A DNA stretch of 64,000 bases from Fischerella sp. PCC 9431 (GTDB lineage Bacteria; Cyanobacteriota; Cyanobacteriia; Cyanobacteriales; Nostocaceae). Location of the stretch: the NCBI RefSeq assembly GCF_000447295.1, contig NZ_KE650771.1, positions 1,600,730-1,664,729 of the forward strand, given 5' to 3'. Numbering within the stretch: the first letter of the stretch is position 1; every line of letters begins with the position of its first letter. Below, one piece after another: positions 1 through 8,146 of this stretch. The notes under the pieces are model-generated. The model was not told the origin of the DNA, ran no database searches, and saw only the letters and a list, made by a program, of their open reading frames with translations. The position numbers were made by a program, and so were the translations under genes.

Positions 1-329
1 GAGAGGTCGCACTGCAACGTCTCTACAACCCCAAAATAATGTTTGTATGAAATGTATTGTGTTAGTGATATATTTTTCTAACAGGATTGATGTCTTATCT
101 ATCACACAACTTTCTATTTAGTTATGATTTCTAGACTTGCTCTTAAAAAAATTCCTCATAACTGGTAGATTAGTTGACAATACTTTTTAATAAAGCTGCT
201 TTTAACAAGCAGGGTGGTAATCTATCAAAAATATACTTCGATTTGTGGTTAGCACTTTAGGCTGGTGATGATTCAGGCTAGGGAGCTAGTAATTTTCACT
301 ATGCCTTCTTTTATTCAGTGTGAGGAAAA
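1..329. other. upstream region of the first porin, no gene
   Basis: I see no supportable gene here. The first 26 bases end in a TGCAACGTCTCTAC half-site that looks like part of a palindromic repeat cut by the window edge. A GAGG ribosome-binding site lies six bases before the porin start. No promoter could be fixed with confidence. Confidence 0.6.
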
Positions 330-1934
330 ATGCAAAAATTTTGGAAATCTCTGTTGGTAAGTCCAGCAGTTCTCGGCGCTATCCTACTGGTTGATGCAAC
401 TGCATTCGCAGGAGAAACAATTAAAACTTCACAAAACACTCAATCGCAATTAGTAGTCACTCCGAAGCAAAACGCTGGTCAAGTAACTTCGGTTTCTCAA
501 TTGTCAGATGTGCAACCCACAGACTGGGCATTTCAAGCTTTACAATCACTGGTAGAACGCTATGGTTGTATCGCTGGATATCCCAATGGTACTTATCGCG
601 GTAATCGACCGATGACGCGTTATGAGTTCGCCGCAGGTTTAAATGCGTGTTTGGATCGCGTCAATGAAATAATTGCTACCGCCACATCAGAGTTAGTGAC
701 AAAAGAAGATTTAGCCACACTACAAAGACTGCAAGAAGAATTTTCCGCAGAGTTGGCAACTCTGCGGGGTCGGGTAGATACACTAGAAGCACGCACCGCA
801 GAATTGGAAGCAAATCAATTTTCTACCACAACCAAATTAACCGGACAAGTGGTAATGGCCATTACCGATGTTCTAGGGGGAGATGATGTCAATGGTGTGG
901 ATGCGAAAGGAAACAATACAACCCTTGGGGCAAGGGCGCGTGTAGAATTTAACACTAGCTTCACAGGAAAAGATACTCTGTTTACCAGAATTCAAACAAA
1001 TAATATTCTCAATCCAGATATTGGCACACCAGAAGGTAATTTGTTTTTTGCTGGTGAAGATGGTACAAATGATGCTTTCATCGATGCATTGTTTTATAAA
1101 TTTCCTTTAAGTGATAGTACTGAAGTAATTGTTATTGCTAACGCAGGTGCAGCAGACGACGTTACCAATACAGTCAACCAGTTTGATGGAGACGGTGCGT
1201 TTGGTGCGTTATCTACCTTTGGTACACGTAACCCAATTTATTACCAAATGGATGGTGCAGGTTTGGGTATCACGCAAAACTTTGGCGATACATTAGCGCT
1301 GAGTTTAGCGTATTTGGCGAGTTCACCGAATGATCCATCCGGTAGTAACGGTTTGTTTAATGGCCCTTACGGCGCACTTGCACAGCTAACCTTTCAACCG
1401 AGCGATCGCTTAACCGTTGGCTTAACCTACATCAATGCTTACAATCAAGAATTAGGTGCTGGTAGCAATCGAGCAAATCCGATATCCTTCTTGAATTCTG
1501 ATTTTGGTGTAGATGTACCTTTCTCCAGCAATTCCTATGGTTTAGAAGCAACCTATCAACTCAATGATAATTTTGTTTTGGGTGGTTGGGTTGGTTACAC
1601 CAATGCTCAGAACTTATCCACAGAAGGAGGAACTATTGATCGTGGTAAACTGGATATCTGGAACTGGGCAGTAACTCTGGGATTTCCCGACCTCGGTAGT
1701 AAAGGTAGCGTAGCGGGTATCATCGTTGGTATGGAGCCAAAAGTTACAAATTCCAGCATCAATGAAATCGACGAGGACGCAGATACTTCATATCACGTCG
1801 AGGCCTTCTACCAATATCAGTTAAGCGAGAACATTACCATCACCCCTGGTGTAATTTGGCTAACTGCACCAGATCATAACAACGACAATGATAACGTCTT
1901 TATTGGCGCACTGAGAACAACCTTTAGTTTCTAA
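330..1934 (+). CDS. SLH-domain outer-membrane porin (OprB-type, cyanobacterial iron-uptake porin family)
   Basis: This is a 534-residue outer-membrane beta-barrel porin for small solutes or ions. Residues 1-27 form a signal peptide ending AFA before Gly28. An S-layer homology domain at about 54-115 (SQLSDVQPTDWAFQAL onward) should bind the cell wall. A coiled coil follows at about 122-165, and then a barrel that ends in the aromatic TTFSF typical of outer-membrane proteins. A GAGG ribosome site supports the start, and a hairpin plus T-run follows the stop. A paralogue lies at 45696-47417 with the same SLH-coil-barrel order. Substrate is not readable from sequence; the iron-uptake label is a family name. 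Confidence 0.9.
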   Translation: MQKFWKSLLVSPAVLGAILLVDATAFAGETIKTSQNTQSQLVVTPKQNAGQVTSVSQLSDVQPTDWAFQALQSLVERYGCIAGYPNGTYRGNRPMTRYEFAAGLNACLDRVNEIIATATSELVTKEDLATLQRLQEEFSAELATLRGRVDTLEARTAELEANQFSTTTKLTGQVVMAITDVLGGDDVNGVDAKGNNTTLGARARVEFNTSFTGKDTLFTRIQTNNILNPDIGTPEGNLFFAGEDGTNDAFIDALFYKFPLSDSTEVIVIANAGAADDVTNTVNQFDGDGAFGALSTFGTRNPIYYQMDGAGLGITQNFGDTLALSLAYLASSPNDPSGSNGLFNGPYGALAQLTFQPSDRLTVGLTYINAYNQELGAGSNRANPISFLNSDFGVDVPFSSNSYGLEATYQLNDNFVLGGWVGYTNAQNLSTEGGTIDRGKLDIWNWAVTLGFPDLGSKGSVAGIIVGMEPKVTNSSINEIDEDADTSYHVEAFYQYQLSENITITPGVIWLTAPDHNNDNDNVFIGALRTTFSF

Positions 1935-1988
1935 GTTTTGGGTTTTCCGTATTTAATAGAGACCAAAAACTTGTCTCCAGAATAAATG

Positions 1989-2024
1989 ATAAGTCTCCTG
2001 ATGTTGATTGGGGGACTTATTTTT
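1989..2024 (+). terminator. intrinsic terminator of the porin gene
   Basis: ATAAGTCTCC (1989-1998) pairs with GGGGACTTAT (2011-2020) at 9 of 10 positions and runs into TTTTT. It lies 55 bases after the porin stop, as expected for a rho-independent terminator. Confidence 0.75.
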
Positions 2025-2047
2025 GAATGCGATCGCACTTATCTGGG

Positions 2048-2171
2048 TTATTCACCTAAAGACCTTTCTATTGCTCGCCGGATATATCTTTGATACGGAA
2101 TACCCTCTCTATTGGAAACGATTTTCACTTTTTCCAGCAACTCTTCGGAAACTCGTAAACAATTTGAGCAT
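2048..2171 (-). pseudogene. relic of a CopG/ribbon-helix-helix type antitoxin, frameshifted
   Basis: Read on the minus strand, the frame ending at 2048 encodes LRVSEELLEKVKIVSNREG and then IPYQRYIRRAIERSLGE. This is the shape of short CopG/BrnA-like ribbon-helix-helix antitoxins: a beta strand, then two helices with GIPYQ..IR. The only nearby ATG (2171) is in a neighbouring frame and reads MLKL before the frames part, so one extra T in TTGTTT would explain the break. The 124-base span is not a multiple of three. A TTG start in the intact frame is the alternative. No toxin partner is recognisable in the 200 bases on either side. Family assignment is by motif recall only. Confidence 0.45.
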
Positions 2172-2192
2172 AGTTTTTTATAAAGTCCCAAA

Positions 2193-2222
2193 TAAAAAAA
2201 ATACCAGCCGTAACAGACTGGT
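2193..2222 (-). terminator. intrinsic terminator, minus strand (downstream of rqcH)
   Basis: On the minus strand ACCAGTC pairs with GGCTGGT (one G-T pair) and is followed by ATTTTTTTT. It would end transcripts from the gene at 2435-4156, leaving a 3' untranslated tail of about 210 bases. Confidence 0.7.
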
Positions 2223-2434
2223 TTATAAACAAGGCTATCCTTTATGTTCTCTTCTCATATAGAGTGAAATCCAAACATCGCGTTTCCAAAACGCAACGAG
2301 CAATCTTTCTTAACAAGATTGTAGCAGCCAACACAGATTTTTAGTTAATTTTTATCAAAAAAAGAAATAGATCAAGAAATTTAGCTTCTATCTTTAAGAA
2401 TAATTTAAGGTGATCTTGATAACCTCTCATTTGA
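2223..2434. other. intergenic, no gene seen
   Basis: AT-rich stretch between the rqcH stop and its likely terminator. Neither strand gives a convincing reading frame; I looked for a toxin partner of the CopG-like relic and found none. Confidence 0.5.
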
Positions 2435-4156
2435 CTAACTATCAACTAACTGCGGTTGTCCCCAAATAATACGTTCTTGCTTGTAAATAGCAATTCCCGG
2501 TTTAGCTCCCTTGGGTTTATAGACATACTTTGGTTGAGTGTAAACTACTGGTACTTGGTCACTTTGACGAGCGCGACTGTAATAAGCACTTAGATTAGCA
2601 GTGAATTGTAAATCTGCTTCGTCTGGAACAGCACCGGGTTCTAGCCGTAATAGTACATGGCTACCTGGAATTTCTTGAGTGTGGAACCACAGGTCATAAT
2701 CACCAGCGATACGGAAGGTTAATTGGTCATTTTGTCGATTATTACGACCAATCAAGACTTCAAAACCGTTAGGGGTGCGATAATGATAAAAATTATCAGG
2801 GGTTTCGCTATTACTACGACTGCGGTATTCTTGCTCTTCTAAATACTGCTGTTGAATTAATTCTTCGCGAATCTCTTCTAGGGCTTGTAAATCTGCTGCT
2901 GTTGTGTAATTTTCTATTTGAGCGATCGCAGCTTCGACTTGTTCTAAATATTCGATTTCGGCGTTGACTTCTGCTAGTAGTGGTTCAACAGCAGCACGAG
3001 CGCGTTTGAGTTTTTGGTGCTGTTTATAGAGATTTTGAGCGTTTTGTACAGCATTTTTATCTGGTTCGAGTCCAATCTTGACTGGTTCACCAGTTTCAAA
3101 ATCACCAAGGGTAATTTCCTTCATTCCTGGTTCCCAATTTTGCAGGTACGCCATCAACAAATCAGCTTTGGTACGATACTCATCGGCTCGATCTGATTGC
3201 TGTAAGCGTTGCTGAAAAGTTTGTGCTTTGAGCCGCAATTTCTCTAAAATATTACTGACTTTCTGAGTGAGTTGATGACGTAGTTGCGAGAAGGTTTGTT
3301 GATTAAGTTGATCTGTGTAGTAGCCGTTGAGTAATTCTTGAATATCTGTTGCTTGTTCAATTCCACCCCAACCAATCACAGTATATCCTTCTGTTGTCCA
3401 AGCTGGTTGAAATTTTTCGTCTGCTAGAGCTTGTAACCATTCTTGCCAAAGTACAAACAATTTTTGCCAATCTTGGGGTGTCAGGGTATCAGTATTTGTT
3501 TCTGGATCTATATTCGCAGCCAATAGCATTGATTGTACTAATGCTGGAGAAACACCACGATAGTTTTTCAACAACTGGCGCTTGATCGCTGTGGGAATTA
3601 AACTCACTCGTTCTTGCCAGCGTTGTTGAGATTCGCTCAAACTGGGTATTGCATTAGTCAGACTGGGTGGAGTTTCATAAGGTTGTCCGGTGAGGATGGG
3701 ACGAACACTCGATTTTTGTTGATTGACCTGATGAGCAGCAGTAATAATAATGTTATTGGCATCAGTGAGAATCACATTACTGTATTTACCCATCACTTCT
3801 ACATACAGATGATATAGAGGTTGTTCTCCCGGACGACGAGCAAATTGCAAATCAACCACCCGTTCCCAAGGTGCGATTGCCTCAACTGCTATTAAAGCGA
3901 GATTACCCAACTGATGAACTAGTTGTTGACTAAAGGTAAATGTGTCTGGCGATCGCGGTGGTGGATCACCAATGTGTAAACGCGCAGCTTGGGGGTGCCA
4001 AGATATTTCTAGCCAACCACGCTGTTTGATGGTACGTAGCGCAACACAAATAGTATAGCGATCGCGCTGATAAACTTGTTCCAAGCGCGATGGTAACCAG
4101 TGAGCGCGGATGTCGCTACAAACAGCGCTGAGAGTGGTAAAGTCGAATGTTTGCAC
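2435..4156 (-). CDS. rqcH: RqcH/Rqc2-type ribosome quality control protein (NFACT family)
   Basis: This 573-residue protein belongs to the NFACT family, once called fibronectin-binding protein A. In bacteria RqcH binds obstructed 50S subunits and adds C-terminal alanine tails to stalled chains. An NFACT-N region opens the protein, a long coiled coil occupies about 250-440, and a C-terminal NFACT-R domain holds the family motif DLWFHTQEIPGSHV. I chose the GTG at 4156 (VQTFDFTTLSAV) because the family begins there; an upstream ATG at 4219 adds 21 residues without family character and lies inside a hairpin. No ribosome-associated gene is adjacent. The eubacterial role is known for Bacillus; extension to cyanobacteria is inference. 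Confidence 0.88.
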   Translation of the reverse strand: MQTFDFTTLSAVCSDIRAHWLPSRLEQVYQRDRYTICVALRTIKQRGWLEISWHPQAARLHIGDPPPRSPDTFTFSQQLVHQLGNLALIAVEAIAPWERVVDLQFARRPGEQPLYHLYVEVMGKYSNVILTDANNIIITAAHQVNQQKSSVRPILTGQPYETPPSLTNAIPSLSESQQRWQERVSLIPTAIKRQLLKNYRGVSPALVQSMLLAANIDPETNTDTLTPQDWQKLFVLWQEWLQALADEKFQPAWTTEGYTVIGWGGIEQATDIQELLNGYYTDQLNQQTFSQLRHQLTQKVSNILEKLRLKAQTFQQRLQQSDRADEYRTKADLLMAYLQNWEPGMKEITLGDFETGEPVKIGLEPDKNAVQNAQNLYKQHQKLKRARAAVEPLLAEVNAEIEYLEQVEAAIAQIENYTTAADLQALEEIREELIQQQYLEEQEYRSRSNSETPDNFYHYRTPNGFEVLIGRNNRQNDQLTFRIAGDYDLWFHTQEIPGSHVLLRLEPGAVPDEADLQFTANLSAYYSRARQSDQVPVVYTQPKYVYKPKGAKPGIAIYKQERIIWGQPQLVDS

Positions 4157-4209
4157 AACAATTTTTCGCTCAATTAATTTTAATGGTTGACATAGCTCTT
4201 GAAAACAAG

Positions 4210-4261
4210 AGATGCACATTGATAGAGATATCTAGAGATATCGTATCGACGTGCATCTTTT
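4210..4261. repeat. hairpin in the rqcH upstream region
   Basis: AGATGCAC (4210-4217) pairs perfectly with GTGCATCT (4251-4258). The loop holds two GATATC palindromes separated by TAGA. It sits 54 bases upstream of the GTG start of rqcH. Confidence 0.5.
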
Positions 4262-4373
4262 ATGGTAACGGCAATTGAGTGTTCGGAAAATGTTAATCCA
4301 GCATCAGAATACTCTTTAGCTTGCTTGAATTCTTAGTCATCACCAATGACCCATTCTTAACATTTCTGAAAAA

Positions 4374-5648
4374 CTATGAACTCAGTAATACTGGTTCTTG
4401 CTCTTGAACTTTTGGTTGTAATAACTGAGTGTATAGTTCACTCAGTTGAGCTGCTACGCCATTCCAACTAAATTTGGTTTCTACTCTCTTTCTCGCAGCT
4501 TGACCTAGTTTATCTCGCCATAGGGGATTGGCAAGAATCCGGTCAATCGCCACAGCAAAAGCTGCTTCATCCTGTGGTGGTGCTAGCAAACCAGTTTCTT
4601 CAGACACGACAGTAAACTGAAGTCCACCAACATCACTTGCTACGACTGGTGTATAGCTGGCCATCGCTTCTATAGCTACCAATCCAAATGGTTCATAGTG
4701 ACTGGGAACAACGCAAACATCAGCCGCAGCATAATAAGTAGGTAGGATGTCTTGACTCAAACGACCTGGAAATATAGTAAAGTCGCTCATTCCTAATTCT
4801 GCAACAATACCTTCAATTCGTTCGCGTTCCATACCGTCGCTTTGTCCCGGACGACTACCACCACCAATGATCAGCTTAAGATTTTTCTCACCACGGAATC
4901 GAGATTGTGCTACAGCACGTACCAAGGTTTCTATACCTTTACGGTAGTCAAAACGCCCCACATACATAACCACTTTATCTTCAGGATTAAGACCTAACTG
5001 AACTCTTGCTGCTTGTCGGTTAATACAACCAAACCGCTCAATATCAGTACCGCAGGGAATTATATCAATGTCACCTTTTGTGGAAACGAGCGATCGCATA
5101 TGTTCTTTTTCCTGTGGACTTGTCGCCACAATCCGTTCTGCTGTTTCCAATACTTCTTTTTCCACTGCTAACCGTGTACTGGCAATTAGAGGAACTGTCT
5201 TGATAGTGTTATATTTAACAGCTCCTAATGAGTGATATGTATGAACCTGCTTGCTACCTTGAATTTTCTTTAATCGCATTCCTACCCAGCTAGAAAGCCA
5301 GTAGTTTGTGTGAATTAATGGGTAATTAACACCATTTTTTCTTTGAAAATCGAGAAAATTATCCACAAATTCTGTCAAATATGCAAATAAATTATCTCTA
5401 GGGACAAATTCAACAGCACCCGCTTCCAAACGTATTGTTCGACAATTCGGATGATGTTGAACAATAGTATCTTGCTCTGGGCTGATTTTTCGGGTAAACA
5501 TATCTACTTGCCATCCTAGTTGGGCTAGAGCTTCGCCCACATGGCGCACATAAACATTTTGTCCTCCAGCTTCTTCTTTACCTATTTCAATTGCTGGGTC
5601 GCCATGGACTGAAATCAAGGCTATGCGTTGTTCAGTTCTAGAGTTCAT
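4374..5648 (-). CDS. GT4 glycosyltransferase, minimal sucrose-phosphate synthase-like
   Basis: This 424-residue retaining glycosyltransferase has GT-B fold. The glycine-rich acceptor loop EEAGGQNVYV is at 25-34, as in sucrose synthase and sucrose-phosphate synthase. The donor-site signature GRFDYRKG is at 231-238, and the E-x7-E motif EPFGLVAIE uses Glu319 and Glu327. The length suits the short glucosyl-transferase-only SPS enzymes of Anabaena, which make sucrose-6-phosphate without a fused phosphatase domain. Neighbours do not confirm sucrose metabolism, so another GT4 activity is possible. An 828-base AT-rich region lies upstream and could hold a complex promoter. Confidence 0.8.
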   Translation of the reverse strand: MNSRTEQRIALISVHGDPAIEIGKEEAGGQNVYVRHVGEALAQLGWQVDMFTRKISPEQDTIVQHHPNCRTIRLEAGAVEFVPRDNLFAYLTEFVDNFLDFQRKNGVNYPLIHTNYWLSSWVGMRLKKIQGSKQVHTYHSLGAVKYNTIKTVPLIASTRLAVEKEVLETAERIVATSPQEKEHMRSLVSTKGDIDIIPCGTDIERFGCINRQAARVQLGLNPEDKVVMYVGRFDYRKGIETLVRAVAQSRFRGEKNLKLIIGGGSRPGQSDGMERERIEGIVAELGMSDFTIFPGRLSQDILPTYYAAADVCVVPSHYEPFGLVAIEAMASYTPVVASDVGGLQFTVVSEETGLLAPPQDEAAFAVAIDRILANPLWRDKLGQAARKRVETKFSWNGVAAQLSELYTQLLQPKVQEQEPVLLSS

Positions 5649-6476
5649 AGTTTGTTGGTTTTTGACTCGAACGAGGTGTTAAGCAAGTTTTAGTCTTGTT
5701 TGTGTTTCCACCTCATTATTTATGTCGAAAGTTTAAGTAACTTTTCTTTTAATTTAATATGTCAAATATTTTTATACACCTGTGACTATAAATCATCTGC
5801 TGAATTACATATTTATATCTGTTTTGTTTATATATAATTGGTGATATTTTTACTTGATAGTTTTCATAATGGAAGATAATTTTGGCGGAAAACTCTTATA
5901 ATCTGGTTAAATAAATGTAATTTATGAACTTCTTTAATCAGAAAGACAAATAAGTTTTATTTTATATACTAATAATTTCAGTATTTAGATTTTATTTTTT
6001 GACAAAAAAGCTAATTTTTATACATTCCGATTTTCGTCTTAGTAATAAAAATTAACTATTATCTATCTTTAAAGACAAAGATGGATTACAATACTTAAAA
6101 GTAAAATAATTTTTACTTATAGATATTATGCATATATTAAGATAATTATATAGTTTTACCTAAGCAGATAGATGGTCTCTATACTGAAGCATAAAAATAC
6201 CAATGGTTGGTCATTGGTCATTACTAATAGCCTTTTTAATATGTAATTTTTCTTAGTGTCTTAGTGTCTTAGTGTTTATAAAACAGACTTGCGATAAATC
6301 AAACAACGAAGGAATGAAAATATTTTCCTTGATATTTAATCCTTATTTTTAGGTTAGCTTACAGCGAAGCTGAGTATCAGATCTTCTGAGCGAAAAAATA
6401 AAATGAATAGACGGTGTAGCAAAATTGGAAAGCAATTGTAAGAAGATATAGACTCTGTGTCTAGTAAAATACCCTT
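5649..6476. other. 828-base AT-rich intergenic region
   Basis: I find no gene in either strand. It is the divergent upstream space of the GT4 gene and the gene at 6477. The only structured element is a 9-base tandem repeat (TCTTAGTGT, three copies) at 6251-6277. Otherwise it is unusually rich in A and T runs. Confidence 0.55.
6251..6277. repeat. 9-bp tandem repeat, three copies
   Basis: TCTTAGTGT occurs three times head to tail. It resembles other short tandem repeats scattered between genes in this window. Confidence 0.7.
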
Positions 6477-6866
6477 ATGCAATTAGAATTCATTCCCGTT
6501 GAAGAGTTTTACTTTGCTCTGACTTTAGCAGTTCGCACACTCGAAGAAATAGATAAACCTGGTTTGGTAGAGCAAGTGCGATCGCGACTTTTGGCAGAAT
6601 GTGGACAACCATCAACTGTTGCTCCTGGCAAACAGAATACATTTAATTATGTATTCAAAGTCAAAGATACAGATAACACTCCTGCGCCTAGTCTGATTGT
6701 CTCAATTTCAGATTGGCAAGATAAACTGCGCTTAAGTAGCGATTATGGTTGGGTGCTAGATCAACAACGCAAGCCAATTCGTACAGACAAATACGATCAA
6801 CGTTCTCATTTCAACCAAAATTTGCGATCGCACTTACACAAATGGTTGCATATTCATTTTGACTAA
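6477..6866 (+). CDS. conserved-type hypothetical protein, 129 aa
   Basis: I do not recognise a named family. The protein is soluble, with no signal peptide or membrane segment. An N-terminal helix (FYFALTLAVRTLEEI) is followed by a mixed alpha/beta body and a basic, histidine-rich end (LRSHLHKWLHIHFD). Codon use and two GCGATCGC-type sites match neighbouring genes, which supports a real gene. It ends 109 bases before the convergent RNA-binding-protein gene, with a long shared hairpin between. Confidence 0.7.
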   Translation: MQLEFIPVEEFYFALTLAVRTLEEIDKPGLVEQVRSRLLAECGQPSTVAPGKQNTFNYVFKVKDTDNTPAPSLIVSISDWQDKLRLSSDYGWVLDQQRKPIRTDKYDQRSHFNQNLRSHLHKWLHIHFD

Positions 6867-6909
6867 GTAATGGTGTCAAACTGCAATCCGTCCATAAATT
6901 AAAGGTAGA

Positions 6910-6960
6910 TAATTAAAAATTAAAAATTCAAATTAAGTTTGAACTTTTAATTTTTAATTA
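6910..6960. terminator. bidirectional hairpin between convergent genes
   Basis: Sixteen bases at 6910-6925 pair perfectly with 6945-6960 (AATTAAAAATTAAAA type arms), with a further TTCAA/TTGAA pairing inside the loop. It lies between the stops of the plus gene ending 6866 and the minus gene ending 6975, so it can serve both. Confidence 0.6.
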
Positions 6961-6974
6961 CCTCTACTGGCGGA

Positions 6975-7457
6975 TTAAGTCGTAGTTTGTGCAGCCAGCA
7001 TTTGTTTGAGTTTTTCCAACTCCGAAGCCCAGCGTGGATCTGGACGAATCGCATCTGTATCGCCTGCTGGAGAGCTTTCCTTGGGACTACCACCACGACG
7101 AGGTTTCTTAGATTTTTTGTTTTCTCTCGGTGTACCAGCACTGGCCTGACCACCACCTTGACTAGCAGCTTTAGTAGGTGCTTGTTCTTCATTATCCTCT
7201 CCCTTTGTACGAGGTAATGCCTTTTCTAATTTGATGGGAGAGTCTTTGAACAATTGACCATTGTATTTTTCAATAATCTGGTCTGCTTGTTCGTCATTAT
7301 TTACCGTGAGAAAACCGAAGCCACGACATTTCCCTGTTTTCCGGTCTTTAATCAATTTAGTGGTGACAGCATCACCTTCTTCTGCAAAAACTGCTTGCAG
7401 TTCTTGACGATCTATTTCTTCTTTAGGCAAATTGCCTATATATAGACGAACGGACAT
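6975..7457 (-). CDS. RRM-domain RNA-binding protein
   Basis: A 160-residue protein with one N-terminal RNA recognition motif. RNP2 (LYIGNL) is at residues 5-10 and RNP1 (KCRGFGFL) at 43-50, both with the aromatic residues that stack on RNA. From about residue 85 the tail is low-complexity, rich in Gly, Ser, Lys and Arg (KKSKKPRRGG), and ends in a short helix (WASELEKLKQMLAAQ). Cyanobacterial Rbp proteins of this kind bind mRNA and are often cold-induced; the tail is longer than in the classic glycine-rich forms of about 100 residues. A GGAGG-like sequence precedes the ATG. Confidence 0.92.
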   Translation of the reverse strand: MSVRLYIGNLPKEEIDRQELQAVFAEEGDAVTTKLIKDRKTGKCRGFGFLTVNNDEQADQIIEKYNGQLFKDSPIKLEKALPRTKGEDNEEQAPTKAASQGGGQASAGTPRENKKSKKPRRGGSPKESSPAGDTDAIRPDPRWASELEKLKQMLAAQTTT

Positions 7458-8050
7458 GGACTAACCTCCAAAGTTAATTGAAAAACTACTAGGCAAAAAA
7501 CAGTAATTGGGTTTTGGCCTTTGATAGATGCTATTGAATAACAATGCCACAAACCTAGTTCTCTACTCCAAACTATTAACCTATTACAATACTGTTTTTT
7601 GCCAAAATTAAGCCTGTTGAATCCAAAAGCGTACACTGCGCTCACAATACCTTTATTCTAAGAATTTATGAATCTTACAACTTACTGCTGACGACAGGAA
7701 ATGACTTCAACGCCCTTGTTTCAAATATTTAAACACCATTTCTTACATTATCACGGTATTTTCTACGTAGCTAGCTTAGGACGGACATTTCCGACTATTG
7801 CATGAAAGCATCGTAGCATAAAATACTTTTTTTTTTAAGTTGACTTTCTGGAAACAAAAACCAGCCCGTGGCTGGTTGATTTGCTGCTGTGTTGGAAGGA
7901 GAAAAGGGGATTGATTGGGGCAAACAGCCGATTCCCATTACCGAGCTTGGTGATTGAGCTATATCGGTTGTTTCAGTTTATGTAAACAAATGTAACAGAA
8001 ACAGAAATATTTTGCAATATTTATTTACATTCTCAAGTTACTGGTCAAGT
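7458..8050. other. intergenic region with one hairpin
   Basis: I see no supportable gene. It contains the upstream region of the RNA-binding-protein gene, where a long cold-responsive leader would be expected, and the hairpin at about 7861-7876. Confidence 0.5.
7861..7876. repeat. short hairpin ACCAGCC/GGCTGGT
   Basis: ACCAGCC and GGCTGGT pair perfectly around a two-base CG centre. An A-run lies on the left side, so on the minus strand the hairpin is followed by TTTTTG and could terminate transcription. Confidence 0.5.
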
Positions 8051-8146
8051 ATCAAGGGGTATTGGGCATCGGGCATCGGTTATTTTCTTTTGTCTTCCGT
8101 CTCCCAGCTCCCTTGTTCCCCTATCCCTATCCCCTATCCCCTAAGA
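8051..8146. repeat. composite G/C-arm repeat, copy in reversed order
   Basis: A GGGCATCGGGCATCGGTTATT block is followed by CTCCCTTGTTCCCC and TATCCC-type heptamers. It is the reverse-complement version of the centre and G-arm seen in the copies at 20241, 33057 and 50779. It abuts and slightly overlaps the end of the M48-like gene. Confidence 0.65.

Noticed and set aside
2008-2262. 84-codon plus-strand frame after the first porin
   Set aside because: It starts inside the porin terminator and runs antisense to the CopG-like relic.
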